This document shows positions 41,751 through 51,829 of a stretch of DNA of 64,000 nucleotides, in pieces. The notes beneath the pieces were generated by a model, which had not been told where the DNA came from, did not search any database, and worked only from the letters and a program-made list of their open reading frames with translations. The DNA comes from Sphingobacterium lactis. GTDB taxonomy: Bacteria; Bacteroidota; Bacteroidia; Sphingobacteriales; Sphingobacteriaceae. The position numbers and the translations under genes were made by a program. Each line of letters starts with the position of its first letter. Position 1 is the first letter of the stretch. The stretch is from the NCBI RefSeq assembly GCF_011046555.1, contig NZ_CP049246.1:2728001-2792000 (forward strand), given 5' to 3'.

Positions 41751-42884
41751 CTACTCCCCTTTCAAAATCACATTGTCTTTAGGCTCCAGCAGGAGGATGC
41801 TTTCTTCGTTCAGGTAGTTCCTTAACTCACTATCCGTGCTGTCGTCCAGGGACTGGTACCGGAGCTCATAGCGTTTCCGGCGCTGGGCGGATTGCCATTC
41901 GATGATCTTGCACTGGCAGGCTGCATTCTGTTGGGTATTTTCGATTTCTTCGAGGGTGCCGCCATCGGCGATTTTCTGGTAGATGTTGCGGGTGGCGATG
42001 ATATCGTCGCGATTATCGGATTCGAAGCTCCAGGTTGCCGAAATGGAGACCATGCGTTTGCTGCTGCTGTCCAGGCGGGCCAGGGAGTGGCTCGGTGAGA
42101 GGATCTCCCCGGTGGGAAGCCGACGGACGTAGCTGTGGATCGAGACGATTCCCGGCGAGTTGAAGGTCATGTAGCCGTAATGGTTGATGCTGGCGCCGTG
42201 GCGGATGAACTCGAAGCGCCCATTGCGGAACTTTACCTCCATAATGTTGTTGACATAGCGCCTGTAGCGGTCCTCTTCATTGGCGCGTGCCTGGGGTGCA
42301 CCCGTATAGTAGAGCCAGATGCCCTCCAGCGCCTTGATCTCGGTCGCCGATGGACGGTAAGCCTCCGTATCGGCCGGCACCTGTTTACCCTGTTGCAGGT
42401 AGGCGAACAGCACGAACAGAAAGCCCAGGATACAGATGACGAGCATCCACAGCAAGGTATTGTAGGACACCCGGTCCTTCATCCGTGCCAATGCGGAAGT
42501 GGCAACTTCGGGATCAGTGGTGGCATTGGCGAGGCTTGCCGCACGGCCCTTCCCCGTCAGGTAGATGTAGCAGGCATCCAGCAGGTAAGGACGCGGCGAT
42601 TTCACGATGCCGAAATAGGCATCCTTCAGCTGTCCGCCCGTGATGTCGTATTTGCGGTTGGGGTACTGCAGGTCTGCGCGCGGATCCGGCTCATAAGGGT
42701 CGTGCTGCAACTCCGCAGCCGTCTGTGGCAGCTTGTTGCTGATCAAGCTCAGGGTCTTTGCCAGGTTGCCGTAATTCTCCCGGTTGGTATTCTTGTTGAT
42801 GAGGTCCCCCGTCTCCTTTTCATATTTCTCGATGACAAGGGCGAGCAATTCGCTCAGGTCTTCCCTGCCTGACAATGGATTCAT
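41751..42884 (-). CDS. Hypothetical membrane-anchored protein
   Basis: A 377-residue protein. It has a cytoplasmic-looking N-terminal region (1-140) with helical repeats, one membrane helix (about 143-163, TLLWMLVICILGFLFVLFAY) and a ~210-residue C-terminal domain rich in beta strands (GIWLYYTGAPQAR, EVKFRNGRFEFIRHG, HYGYMTFNSPGIVSIHSYV). No signal peptide and no recognised family. GC content is clearly higher than in the repeat region that follows its stop codon. A sensory or transport-accessory role is possible but not supported by motifs. Confidence 0.75.
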   Translation of the reverse strand: MNPLSGREDLSELLALVIEKYEKETGDLINKNTNRENYGNLAKTLSLISNKLPQTAAELQHDPYEPDPRADLQYPNRKYDITGGQLKDAYFGIVKSPRPYLLDACYIYLTGKGRAASLANATTDPEVATSALARMKDRVSYNTLLWMLVICILGFLFVLFAYLQQGKQVPADTEAYRPSATEIKALEGIWLYYTGAPQARANEEDRYRRYVNNIMEVKFRNGRFEFIRHGASINHYGYMTFNSPGIVSIHSYVRRLPTGEILSPSHSLARLDSSSKRMVSISATWSFESDNRDDIIATRNIYQKIADGGTLEEIENTQQNAACQCKIIEWQSAQRRKRYELRYQSLDDSTDSELRNYLNEESILLLEPKDNVILKGE

Positions 42885-43097
42885 AGCCTATTGGTATTCA
42901 ATTTATTACTGGTTTCCGTAAAATTTCCGAAACTATCCTGGCGATTCCGAAACAACTTAGAAAGCGGCCAAAAGCCGATTATAGTGCTGTGATTTCTATA
43001 TTCACCAAAATAAGCGTAAAGATAATTAATTCACTCGGCAAGGAGATTAATTATTTATTATGCAATTATTATTCTATAACCAATCATTCCAAATTCT

Positions 43098-44408
43098 ATG
43101 TTAAGTATTATCGGTTTACTCACTATTTTCCTGATTGTTGTGCTGTTGATGGGCAAGCGGTTCTCTCCTGTTGTCGTGCTAAGTATCGTCCCGGTGCTCG
43201 CGGCGCTGCTGACGGGATTCTCCTTCGCCGAGATCGGCGAATTCTATATCGAGGGCATCAATAAGGTCACCGGCATCGCTGTGATGTTCATTTTTGCGAT
43301 CCTATTTTTCGGAATCCTGCAGGATATCGGATTTTTTGATCCGCTGATCCGTTGGGTCCTTCGGTTGACGGGGTCCAACCCCATCGCGATTACCTGCGGT
43401 ACGGTCGTGATTGCGGCCATTGCGCATATCGATGGGTCGGGAGCTTCGACCTTTCTCCTGACCATTCCCGCGCTCTTGCCTATTTACCAGCGCCTGCGCA
43501 TGAGTCCCTACCTGCTGGTGCTATTGGTTGGCCTGAGCGCCAGTGTGATGAACCTGATTCCCTGGGCAGGCCCGATGGGACGCGCAGGCATTATCCTCGA
43601 CCGGGATCCTTTCGATGTCTGGAAACCCTTGATCCCCGTGCAGATGATCGGTATGCTCTTCACTTTGGTCATGGCCATCTATTTTGGCTGGCGGGAAAAA
43701 CAACGGATGTCTATTGCACAGGCTGCAGCAGAAGTTCCTGGAACGGAAAACAGTCCTCAAGTGCTGGATCCTGAAAAGCAACCCGATCGGAGGCAGGTCA
43801 AACCCCTATGGATCAATGCGATCTTGACCTTGGGAATTTTTACGGTGCTCTTTGCTGGGCTTCTTCCACCGGGTTTGCTCTTTATGCTGGGCTGCAGTGT
43901 GGTGCTGTTCCTGAATTTCCCGAAGAAGAGCGAGCAGATGGCCCGTCTGCAGGCCCATGCCCCAAATGCCCTACTGATGGCTTCCATTATTATGGTCGCC
44001 GGTTCTTTTATGGGCATCCTGAGTGCCAGCGGCATGTTGGAGTCGATTGCCAATGACCTGGTCGGCATCCTGCCCAAGGAGGCCATTTCCAACCTCCACT
44101 ACATCATTGCATTCCTGGGCGTACCGATCGAATTGCTGCTGAGTACGGATGCCACCTATTTTGCGCTGTTCCCCGTTATTCAACAGATCGTCACAGAACA
44201 CGGCGTCAATGCCACCACGGCGGTGCAGTATATGATGGTCGGCAATATCGTGGGCACATTCATTTGTCCATTTGCCCCTGCCGTATGGCTCGCCGTTGGC
44301 CTGGCCAATGTGGAACTGGGGAAATACATCAAATATGCCTTCTTCTGGGTTTGGGGACTTGGCATAGCCATGCTGATCACGATGTTTATGCTTGGGCAGT
44401 TCGTTTAA
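43098..44408 (+). CDS. CitMHS family citrate:cation symporter
   Basis: A 436-residue inner-membrane transporter with 11-12 helices. Family blocks: ILFFGILQDIGFFDPLIRWVLR, VVIAAIAHIDGSGASTFLLTIPALLPIY, NLIPWAGPMGRAGIIL, and PIELLLSTDATYFALFPVIQQI. CitMHS proteins import citrate complexed with Mg2+ or Ca2+ together with protons. A ~45-residue hydrophilic loop sits in the middle (EVPGTENSPQVLDPEKQ). It is convergent with a trans-aconitate methyltransferase-like gene, which fits handling of citrate-related acids. Confidence 0.92.
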   Translation: MLSIIGLLTIFLIVVLLMGKRFSPVVVLSIVPVLAALLTGFSFAEIGEFYIEGINKVTGIAVMFIFAILFFGILQDIGFFDPLIRWVLRLTGSNPIAITCGTVVIAAIAHIDGSGASTFLLTIPALLPIYQRLRMSPYLLVLLVGLSASVMNLIPWAGPMGRAGIILDRDPFDVWKPLIPVQMIGMLFTLVMAIYFGWREKQRMSIAQAAAEVPGTENSPQVLDPEKQPDRRQVKPLWINAILTLGIFTVLFAGLLPPGLLFMLGCSVVLFLNFPKKSEQMARLQAHAPNALLMASIIMVAGSFMGILSASGMLESIANDLVGILPKEAISNLHYIIAFLGVPIELLLSTDATYFALFPVIQQIVTEHGVNATTAVQYMMVGNIVGTFICPFAPAVWLAVGLANVELGKYIKYAFFWVWGLGIAMLITMFMLGQFV

Positions 44409-44517
44409 AGCACATGCCTCAATCCGCTGTTGTCCCTATGGGTATGTGGCAAATAGGATTGGGGGATTCTATTTCGTTCGTCAACCCTATGGAAAATTTA
44501 GGGGGTGGCGACCTGCC

Positions 44518-45288
44518 CTATCCCCTTTTTGTGCCCACCAAGAGCAAGCGCTTGAAGGCATAGATTGCGGGGAATTTTGGCCATGCGGCTGCGACGCGCT
44601 GCTTGAAAGCTTCGGTGAATTCGGCTGCCTGTTCGCTGTTCAACCGCTCCAGATAGGGAATCATGGCCGAGCCGGATATAAAATCCACCAATTCCTGGGG
44701 ATCCTCGGCGATAATGGGATATACACGCATGCTGATATCCAGATCCAGCAGGCCTTCGTCAAAAAGGAGCTGTGCATAGGCATCCAAGTTGAGGACGGGT
44801 GACTCGCGAACAAACCCCTGCAGATAACCAGTAAAAGGATCTTCTTTGGCCAATTGCAGCAACAGCTGATTGAGTTTGTTTTCATCTTGAACGGGCATCT
44901 GTACAGCCAGCTGGCCTCCCGGTTTTACCACGGAAACCAATTCCTTAAAAAGCTTTTCGTGGCCATCCACCCATTGCAGAGCAGCATTGCTGAAAACCAG
45001 GTCCCATTGCTGGCCGGAGGCCAGGATCTCTTCGATGCCGATGTGCTGGAAGGTAAGTCGGCTCAAGTTATACGCTTGCGCTTGTGCCAACATGGTTGCC
45101 GAGGAATCGATGCCCAGCACGCTTGCTTCCTTAAAGTGCCGGGTCAGTATGGCCGTCTGCTCTCCGGTGCCGCAGCCTAGATCGATAATGGTTTTTGGAT
45201 CATACTCCTTGAGTAAGCCCAAAAGGTCGTAGAAGGGTTTATACCGGATATCTTTAAATCGATTGTACAGTTCGGGGTTCCAGGGCAT
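44518..45288 (-). CDS. tam: Trans-aconitate 2-methyltransferase-like SAM methyltransferase
   Basis: A 256-residue class I methyltransferase. It opens with MPWNPELYNRFKDIR, has SAM motif I TIIDLGCGTGEQT, then VLGIDSSATML and DLVFSNAALQWVDGHEKLF, which is highly like Tam. Tam esterifies trans-aconitate, a spontaneous breakdown product of cis-aconitate that inhibits aconitase. A general SAM methyltransferase cannot be excluded. Two adjacent ATG codons exist and the second is given. It is convergent with the citrate transporter. Confidence 0.85.
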   Translation of the reverse strand: MPWNPELYNRFKDIRYKPFYDLLGLLKEYDPKTIIDLGCGTGEQTAILTRHFKEASVLGIDSSATMLAQAQAYNLSRLTFQHIGIEEILASGQQWDLVFSNAALQWVDGHEKLFKELVSVVKPGGQLAVQMPVQDENKLNQLLLQLAKEDPFTGYLQGFVRESPVLNLDAYAQLLFDEGLLDLDISMRVYPIIAEDPQELVDFISGSAMIPYLERLNSEQAAEFTEAFKQRVAAAWPKFPAIYAFKRLLLVGTKRG

Positions 45289-45423
45289 CACTTGCTGTTT
45301 AACGCGTTTAACTTATTATTTCGATTAAGCCTGCAAATTCAATTCCAAAAATATGATCCTGAATTGAGTTATTCGAATTGGGATCCGCTGAATCTTCCGG
45401 GCAGATGCTTGGGACTTAAACAC

Positions 45424-45453
45424 AAAAAAGCCGGAAGATATTCCGGCTTTTTC
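45424..45453 (-). terminator. Rho-independent terminator
   Basis: The stem AAAAGCCGGAA/TTCCGGCTTTT with a GATA loop ends the long minus-strand module that lies upstream of tam. The minus side has TTTTTTG. Confidence 0.9.
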
Positions 45454-45466
45454 AATTTACCCATAA

Positions 45467-45781
45467 TCAACCCGTCAATCGATTCACCAGATTGACAATC
45501 ATCTTGTACTTATCCGGTTTGATTTTCTTGAGTCTTAATTTTCGGAACGGCTGTGATACAAATCGAAGTCTTATCGATCGGGATTCGGCATGATATTCTT
45601 CTATGATCTTTTCAAGGTAATTCATGGTTTGGAGGTATTCTTGATGAAGCTCGACCATCCGGACTTTATTGTGTATCAAAGCATCTCGGTCCTTATCACG
45701 CCCCTCCTCAGCAAATAAAACCTCCATCTCTCGGATAACGTAGATGAGCTCGGCATGTTTGGATGAATTGATGGGACGCAT
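45467..45781 (-). CDS. Small hypothetical protein, last gene of module 2
   Basis: A 104-residue highly charged helical protein (HAELIYVIREMEVLFAEEGRD; MVELHQEYLQTMNYLEKIIEEYH; basic C-terminus with RKLRLKKIKPDKYK). No signal or membrane segment, probably a coiled coil. It starts 2 bp after the small lipoprotein gene stop, so it belongs to that transcript, but module 1 has no counterpart. Function is unknown. Confidence 0.7.
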   Translation of the reverse strand: MRPINSSKHAELIYVIREMEVLFAEEGRDKDRDALIHNKVRMVELHQEYLQTMNYLEKIIEEYHAESRSIRLRFVSQPFRKLRLKKIKPDKYKMIVNLVNRLTG

Positions 45782-45783
45782 AA

Positions 45784-46620
45784 TTATTTGGATAAATACA
45801 ATTTTAAAGGAAATAGGGTGGATACAGCACCATTTGGAAGCTCCATATAACTATTTGAATCCCAGTTATCAAGATTGACCTCCTTAATTTCTTTATTGTC
45901 AATATATGTATAGAGAACTTTAACGTCCTTAGAAAAAGGTATGTAGAAATACAAATCGTTGCCATCTGGAGACTTTACTGGAGTTTTATCTTCTCGAAGA
46001 ACTTTTGCTTTCCATTTACCTACTCCACTATCTGAATAGTAATTTAAATATTTTATTTTTCTAAATCCTTCATTAAACTGGGTTGTAATATTAAAGATAG
46101 TATCTACAGGGTTTTCCGTATAGGTTGGATCCCATTGATTCCACTCTCCTACTCCGTCATAAAGTGCAATGTGAATTGGGCTTCCATCTGGTGAAAAGTA
46201 TTTATTCTCATTATAAATATTTAGATAAAAACTATTATCGTCAGGTACTTCTACCCCATCCATTGGATGGTTAGTGAGTATTGCCAAGGAATCTATATTG
46301 TTTCCCTTTGCAAAGAGATAATAACTTTGGTAGGCTTTACTCATATCAAATTTTTTAGTTAATGTATTCTTTCCATAAACTAACGTTAATGCTAACGAAT
46401 CTTCCCCATGGAACGGAATCTGATATGCCCCCCCAAGTTGGGATATTTCGAGAGGTTTCCCACTTAATAACAATTGTGAAATGTTTGCCCCACCTACGCT
46501 TTCGAATTTTATATATTTGATAGTTAGGGGGTTTTCAATATATTCTCCCTTTTTACAGGAAGTAACACAAGTAATGCAAAGAGCAAAAAATAATTGAATA
46601 CAAATGTTTTTTTGAGTCAT
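45784..46620 (-). CDS. Module 2 small surface lipoprotein
   Basis: A 278-residue lipoprotein (lipobox VTSC, Cys22, then KKGEYIENPLTIKY). The mature part is beta-rich and shows two recurring sub-blocks (DSLAILTNHPMDGVEVPDD; NPVDTIFNITTQF), suggesting repeated domains. It is clearly homologous to the lipoprotein at 53999-54799 (shared C-x-KGE-x-IE start, DSIA.LxxHPxxxxxVP, PIHLAFYD-type strand, WKAKxL). No named family is recognised. It follows the beta-helix gene by 77 bp and probably acts with it at the cell surface. Confidence 0.82.
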   Translation of the reverse strand: MTQKNICIQLFFALCITCVTSCKKGEYIENPLTIKYIKFESVGGANISQLLLSGKPLEISQLGGAYQIPFHGEDSLALTLVYGKNTLTKKFDMSKAYQSYYLFAKGNNIDSLAILTNHPMDGVEVPDDNSFYLNIYNENKYFSPDGSPIHIALYDGVGEWNQWDPTYTENPVDTIFNITTQFNEGFRKIKYLNYYSDSGVGKWKAKVLREDKTPVKSPDGNDLYFYIPFSKDVKVLYTYIDNKEIKEVNLDNWDSNSYMELPNGAVSTLFPLKLYLSK

Positions 46621-46697
46621 TGTGTTTTAAATTATGTGAGAATATACCTTACGGTATATCCTCACATGTGATTAGGATTTTACGTCATTAACCAATG

Positions 46698-48068
46698 TTA
46701 ATAAGATTTAGGTGTAAACTGAGTCCAGCCAATGGTCCAAGGAGCTTGTTTAGGGTGAAATGCACCTTTATATGTCGTGGAACCATCGCCATACGCATGA
46801 GAACCAGCATTTGGACGTAAGTTAGCAGGATCAAATATTAAACTTGTAGCTGTTGTATAAAAAATATCGTTTCCTCCAGCCAAATTCAAATATCCAGCAG
46901 CTGTACCAGTAATACTTTGCTGATTTCCGGTTCCTGGTACTGTACCAACGAAAGCAGCAGTGTATGCATGGACAACGTTGTTGCTGAAGTTACCATTAGG
47001 ACCGATGTTTTCAAAAGCGGCGCCTGTTCCATATCCTGCTATAATTGAATTGGTAATGTTCAACGATGATTTTCTTCTCCAACGGTTACCGAACTTCAAA
47101 TTGGTCTTAGCTTTATCTGCGTCAGCATAACCCAGGAAAGTGAAGTTTTTCAATGTTGGTCTAGTGAATGGCAAAACTTCAGCACCATAACCATTGTTAT
47201 CGGACTCTAAACCATTTGAATCTGAACGACCAGGATTCGATGTACTGAAGGTTGAGTTAGGATCCTTTAGGGAAAGACCGTTGGTGATCGTTCCGGTGTA
47301 GCCATAATCAAAGTCAAAATCATCGTCGTCATTGGATAATGCAACAAGGTTTTTGGCATTTACGGTTCCACCCAAGAATTCAAAACCATCATCTCTACCC
47401 CAAGACACCTGGATGTTTTCCAGAACTGTAGCTGAACCAACACCGCCTAAGGTAAGACCATTGATTTCGGTGTTTTCATTTAGGTGGTAACCTGCGAATT
47501 CAATACGAACATACTTCAAGGTTCCTGAATTATCGGCAGCATTCTTACCTCCATATGTAATATCAATAGGCAAAAGTTGTGGTAAACCCTCCATACGCAT
47601 ATTAGCCGGTTGGTTCGTAGGGGCTTCACCCATTAACATCAATCCTCCAAAGTCTCCAGACCATCTTTGCCCCACCGCTTTGTCCGAGGTAAAGACAATA
47701 GGTGCAGACGCTGTACCAACGGCCATGATTTTAGCACCTTTAGGGACCACAAGGACACCTTTAATGTGATGCACTTTGCTATCCATTGGGTCTAAATATT
47801 CCTTTACGGCTCCTGCCACCAAATACGTTCCCGCTTCGATGGTCAGGGTTTTGCCCGGTTTTACAAAGGATACGCCCGGAATCATCCAAATGGTATCCTT
47901 GGACAGGAAGTCTTTGGTGATAATTCCATTTACGTCAACCGGGATGGAGAATTTCGGCTTGGATGGAAGACCAGCATTTACATCACCCATTGGTGTGTTG
48001 ATTGCATCTTTGTTACAGGCTGTTAAACTCGCCGCAAGTAGCGCAAAGAATAAAATTGAGTTTTTCAT
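46698..48068 (-). CDS. Module 2 beta-helix lipoprotein
   Basis: A 456-residue lipoprotein (lipobox SLTAC, Cys18). After a short linker comes FSIPVDVNGIITKDFLSKDT, then a long series of short strands typical of a parallel beta-helix (IKGVLVVPKGAKIMAVGTAS; YVRIEFAGYHLNENTEINGL; NITNSIIAGYG). An acidic loop SNDDDDFDFDYGY follows SWGRDDGFEFLGGTVNAKN and looks able to bind divalent cations. It ends in GWTQFTPKSY. It is close kin of the protein at 54856-56247. The ligand is unknown. It lies downstream of the TonB receptor in the same orientation. Confidence 0.85.
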   Translation of the reverse strand: MKNSILFFALLAASLTACNKDAINTPMGDVNAGLPSKPKFSIPVDVNGIITKDFLSKDTIWMIPGVSFVKPGKTLTIEAGTYLVAGAVKEYLDPMDSKVHHIKGVLVVPKGAKIMAVGTASAPIVFTSDKAVGQRWSGDFGGLMLMGEAPTNQPANMRMEGLPQLLPIDITYGGKNAADNSGTLKYVRIEFAGYHLNENTEINGLTLGGVGSATVLENIQVSWGRDDGFEFLGGTVNAKNLVALSNDDDDFDFDYGYTGTITNGLSLKDPNSTFSTSNPGRSDSNGLESDNNGYGAEVLPFTRPTLKNFTFLGYADADKAKTNLKFGNRWRRKSSLNITNSIIAGYGTGAAFENIGPNGNFSNNVVHAYTAAFVGTVPGTGNQQSITGTAAGYLNLAGGNDIFYTTATSLIFDPANLRPNAGSHAYGDGSTTYKGAFHPKQAPWTIGWTQFTPKSY

Positions 48069-48273
48069 TTTTTAGTTTTTTTTGTTGACCGAATTTTCTG
48101 TATGCAAAGTAAATTAAGGGACGGCTTTAACCTTAACTCACTTTTTAATTACAGCGTTTCTTTTCTCCTTTGTTGTTTTTTTGTTTTTCCTGGTTCTTCA
48201 CTTTTAAAATGGCCCAACCTTTGGGAACTTTTCTTGTTTAAAGAATTCAAGCGTTTACTGTAATTGTTGTTTC
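48069..48273. other. Intercistronic gap with possible leader
   Basis: Two hundred bases between the receptor stop and the beta-helix start, T-rich on the plus strand, with no ORF. No strong hairpin is seen. An internal promoter for the lipoprotein genes is possible. Confidence 0.3.
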
Positions 48274-51200
48274 TTAAAAATTATAGGTGACGGAAAGACT
48301 AAATCGTCTTCCATTCCTTTTTCTGTAGACGATGTAATCGTAATCGTCTTTATTGAACTTTAAATCGCCCTTAATACTATTAACTTTTTCCACATCCCTA
48401 CTATCGTGTATTGGGTTTAAATAATAGGATGTCCATTCGTTCAACAGATTGGCCATATTCAGTTTGGCTTCCATTTTTCCTTTGAGGAACCGCCCATAGA
48501 TTTGGAAATCCACTTGTCGGGGAGCATTTTCAAATTGTACCTGAGATATGTCCCGTGCTGTCAAAAAGGTGCGGTATCCGCGATGGTTGTAGGATGCGGT
48601 TGCGCCAAATGATTGCCCCCAATAACCGATACCCAGATTGATCAACCAGGGTGATTGACCCAATAGCGGGCGATTTTGATCGGGCATCTTTTCCTGATAC
48701 CTCACCGCCTCTTTATTGGGCTGGAGTTTAGTATCATAAGGTGACAAGACTTGCACCGTTGATTTCAGTAAGGTTCCATTGGCATACACAAAGAAATCTG
48801 CCAACCAATCTTTATCCCCCAAGAAGGTCATATTCTTCCGAGCTTCGAATTCCAACCCTAAATTGGTTGCAGATTCCATATTTGCAAAAATGTAGGCTGG
48901 GTACGCCGTATTGTCACTAATCAGTTCAATAGGTTTATCCAGGTATTTGTAATACCCTGTCACCGAAATGATTTCCCCCGGGCTGGGGTACCATTCAAAT
49001 CGAAGATCCGTGTTGTCGATTAGTGTACTTACGACATGCTCTCCTGAAATGGTGGCATCGTACTCAAAATCATAAAATCCGAAGAAGGAAGTTTCCCTAA
49101 AATCTGGGCGGATGGCCGTCTTTGAATAGGAAGCTCGAAGATTGATTTTATCGGTGAGCGAAAAGGTGGCATTGATGGAAGGTAACCAGCGCACATCCTT
49201 ATCCTTCACCAAATCTTTTGCATAAACAGAATTTCCCTCTTCAAGTGTGCTAGGAATTGGAGAATCATCCCTTTTTGAGACCATATCCTGCCTATTGGAG
49301 AGATCAAAGTATTCCAACCGGACCCCATACACCAAGCGGATAAAGTCATAAATTTTTTGGTCGGCCATCACATAGGCAGCATGTGATTTCATGGCGCCGT
49401 CATAGACCTTTCCGCCTGACACCTCGGGCATGTATATGGCCTGAATTGGACCAAACCCGATATTCGGCTCCCGATACAATTGATCATATTTCATATTTGC
49501 TGAAGGGACTACATTATTCGTGTTTTCTATCCAGGAACGGGTATAGGGAAATACGCGTTGTACCCAAAGGTTTCTGTTCTTGCTCCAGCCTTGGTAACCA
49601 ACTTTAAAGAGCGAAGAAAAGTGGGTGGAAAAATCTATGCTTCTGGAAAAACCAAGTGCCCAATTGTAATCGGTTTGATTAATGGACGTCCACATTCTGG
49701 AATCTAAAGAAACCAAATTGTTACCTATCGAATTCGCTTGCATTATATTCGGCCTTTGGAATAGGTATTCTCCATCAAGGATGGTCGTAAGCCAATATTT
49801 AAATTTTCGCTCATCCAAGATCTGTTGCTTGATCTTATTGATCGTAAACATCGCATCAGCCTTGATATTCCATGGCAAGAGGTAATCGCCCGTTAATTGA
49901 TGCTGCTGCAAGGAAAGAGCTTCTGGTAGTTGGTAGTTTTCTAGGTGTATCCCGCCATTATTTGATAAATCATTATAGGTTAGCCGGATACTTTCATTGT
50001 AATTGTCAGCATAGGTACGGGCATACATATTTTTTAATGCGACCTTAAAGTTTTTACCCTGCAAGCCAAGGTTTGCAAGAGCGCCGGAACTGCTGTTGAA
50101 GCGGTAGGATTTACCTCCACCGGCTTGCCCGATTCCCGTACTGTCTATCCAGGTTAACGGTTTGGACTCGGAATTTGGAGCTGAATTGCGTACGTTGTTG
50201 AAGTCAATTATATTTTGTTCATTTCTAAAGTTAGCGCTTGCTGAAAAGCCAAACTTCATGTCGTTCTTCAGGTCGTACAATCTACCCATGGATAAGCGGA
50301 TATTTTGGTTAGGCATCCCCTTATAGCTATACTTTTTTAAAGGTTCTGAATTAAATCGCTTCGTCTGTTCCACTGCATCCAAGGAGCCGTAGGTTAAATC
50401 TTTTCGATCAAAGCTTAATGGCAAATCCTTCACCCTTGGATCGGTTTTATCGCCAAGTGGCATTAAGTCAGATCTTAGGGCATCTTGGTGCATGTACCAG
50501 GATAAGATCCCTTCTGGAAGCTTTGCAGATTTATCGAAGAAACCAAAATACTCTAGGTTTGATCGTTCTCCCAATCGATAGAAATTTTTGCCCGTTGTCT
50601 GGGAATTCCCGCCGGACCCGATCTGTATAGAGGTAAAGTTCTTGTCCGGGATGTCCATGGTATTGATCGAAACCTGTCCACCGGAGAATTCCGAGGACAC
50701 ATCGGGTGTTGCAGTTTTATTGACGACCACAGCACTGACCATTTCCGTTGGGATGATGTCGAAGGCGAAATCCCTTTTACTTTGGGAAGTACTCGGCAGC
50801 GTAACGCCATCCAGTTGTGCCTGATTGTACCGGTCGGACATACCGCGCACCACTACGGAGCGGTTATCGATGGTGGTCAACCCTGTAATGCGCTTCAGTA
50901 CCTGCCCCATATCGTTGTCGGGGGTTCTGGCGATCTGCTCGGCGGAAATACCATCTGTCACCGTGGCAGCGTTCTTCTGTGCTGCGTACAGACCGGCCAC
51001 GGACGCTTTCTTGAACGTGGAGCGAACCGTTATGGTTTCGATGGAAGCATTGGATTCTTTCATGGTGATATTCAGGCGCTGGGTTTCGCCGGCGGAAATC
51101 CGGATATCGGAAATCTGCTGGGTCTGGTAGGAAACATAGCTGACCTGAATGCTATAGGTGCCCACTGCCAAAGGAATGGAATAGGTACCGTCAATGGCGG

Positions 51201-51681
51201 ATTGTACGGAGACATTGGCGCCGAGCACACGGATGGTAGCTTTCGGTAGCGGATTGCCACGATCATCGATAATACGGCCCGATAGGCGTCCCGGTTGCTG
51301 TACGACAGGTCTGTTTGCTTCCCGCTGGACGGCGATCAGGTTTCCTTTGGGTATAAACTTAAGGCTGTTGCGCTTGCCCAAATTCTTGAACAGACTTTCC
51401 AAAGAATAATCTCCCTTGGGGGTAAATCCGAGGTTCATGCTCCCGATTTCCTTGGTAAAGGCGAAGGCGTAGTTGGTTTGTTCTTCAACGGAATGTAAGA
51501 CCTGATTGACGGTACGCTGTTGGCTTGATAGGCGTACATAGATCTTATCAAAATTTTGTGAGTTTGCCCGCTCGGCCAGCAATACTCCTATACCACTCAG
51601 GTGTAGGACGAGTAAGATAAATGTGAATCTTGTCATGCGAAACAAGAGGTTAATTGCATTCTTTTTTGTAAAATTGTGCAT
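48274..51681 (-). CDS. Module 2 TonB-dependent receptor with STN signalling domain
   Basis: A 1135-residue outer-membrane receptor. Order: leader (to about 42), STN domain (about 48-115, RLSSQQRTVNQVLHSVEEQ), CarboxypepD_reg beta-sandwich (about 130-215), then plug (about 225-335, RGMSDRYNQAQLDGVTLPS; FSGGQVSINTMDIP) and a beta barrel ending FSLSVTYNF. The STN domain of such receptors contacts FecR to trigger the sigma factor. It is not a SusC and no SusD is adjacent. It is highly similar to the receptor at 56371-59751 in the plug. An internal ATG 15 codons in may be the true start. Confidence 0.93.
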   Translation of the reverse strand: MHNFTKKNAINLLFRMTRFTFILLVLHLSGIGVLLAERANSQNFDKIYVRLSSQQRTVNQVLHSVEEQTNYAFAFTKEIGSMNLGFTPKGDYSLESLFKNLGKRNSLKFIPKGNLIAVQREANRPVVQQPGRLSGRIIDDRGNPLPKATIRVLGANVSVQSAIDGTYSIPLAVGTYSIQVSYVSYQTQQISDIRISAGETQRLNITMKESNASIETITVRSTFKKASVAGLYAAQKNAATVTDGISAEQIARTPDNDMGQVLKRITGLTTIDNRSVVVRGMSDRYNQAQLDGVTLPSTSQSKRDFAFDIIPTEMVSAVVVNKTATPDVSSEFSGGQVSINTMDIPDKNFTSIQIGSGGNSQTTGKNFYRLGERSNLEYFGFFDKSAKLPEGILSWYMHQDALRSDLMPLGDKTDPRVKDLPLSFDRKDLTYGSLDAVEQTKRFNSEPLKKYSYKGMPNQNIRLSMGRLYDLKNDMKFGFSASANFRNEQNIIDFNNVRNSAPNSESKPLTWIDSTGIGQAGGGKSYRFNSSSGALANLGLQGKNFKVALKNMYARTYADNYNESIRLTYNDLSNNGGIHLENYQLPEALSLQQHQLTGDYLLPWNIKADAMFTINKIKQQILDERKFKYWLTTILDGEYLFQRPNIMQANSIGNNLVSLDSRMWTSINQTDYNWALGFSRSIDFSTHFSSLFKVGYQGWSKNRNLWVQRVFPYTRSWIENTNNVVPSANMKYDQLYREPNIGFGPIQAIYMPEVSGGKVYDGAMKSHAAYVMADQKIYDFIRLVYGVRLEYFDLSNRQDMVSKRDDSPIPSTLEEGNSVYAKDLVKDKDVRWLPSINATFSLTDKINLRASYSKTAIRPDFRETSFFGFYDFEYDATISGEHVVSTLIDNTDLRFEWYPSPGEIISVTGYYKYLDKPIELISDNTAYPAYIFANMESATNLGLEFEARKNMTFLGDKDWLADFFVYANGTLLKSTVQVLSPYDTKLQPNKEAVRYQEKMPDQNRPLLGQSPWLINLGIGYWGQSFGATASYNHRGYRTFLTARDISQVQFENAPRQVDFQIYGRFLKGKMEAKLNMANLLNEWTSYYLNPIHDSRDVEKVNSIKGDLKFNKDDYDYIVYRKRNGRRFSLSVTYNF

Positions 51682-51829
51682 ACTTTATTTTTGGTTTGTT
51701 TTTGAGAAATTGACGAATCGAAGAATTTTGTAGGGCGGAGGTGTGGCAGCACTTTCGCCTCTTTTATTCTTTATGTTTAGCAATCGTTCACATCGTTTTT
51801 CATTGTTGTTCCTGTTATAATTTCATTAC

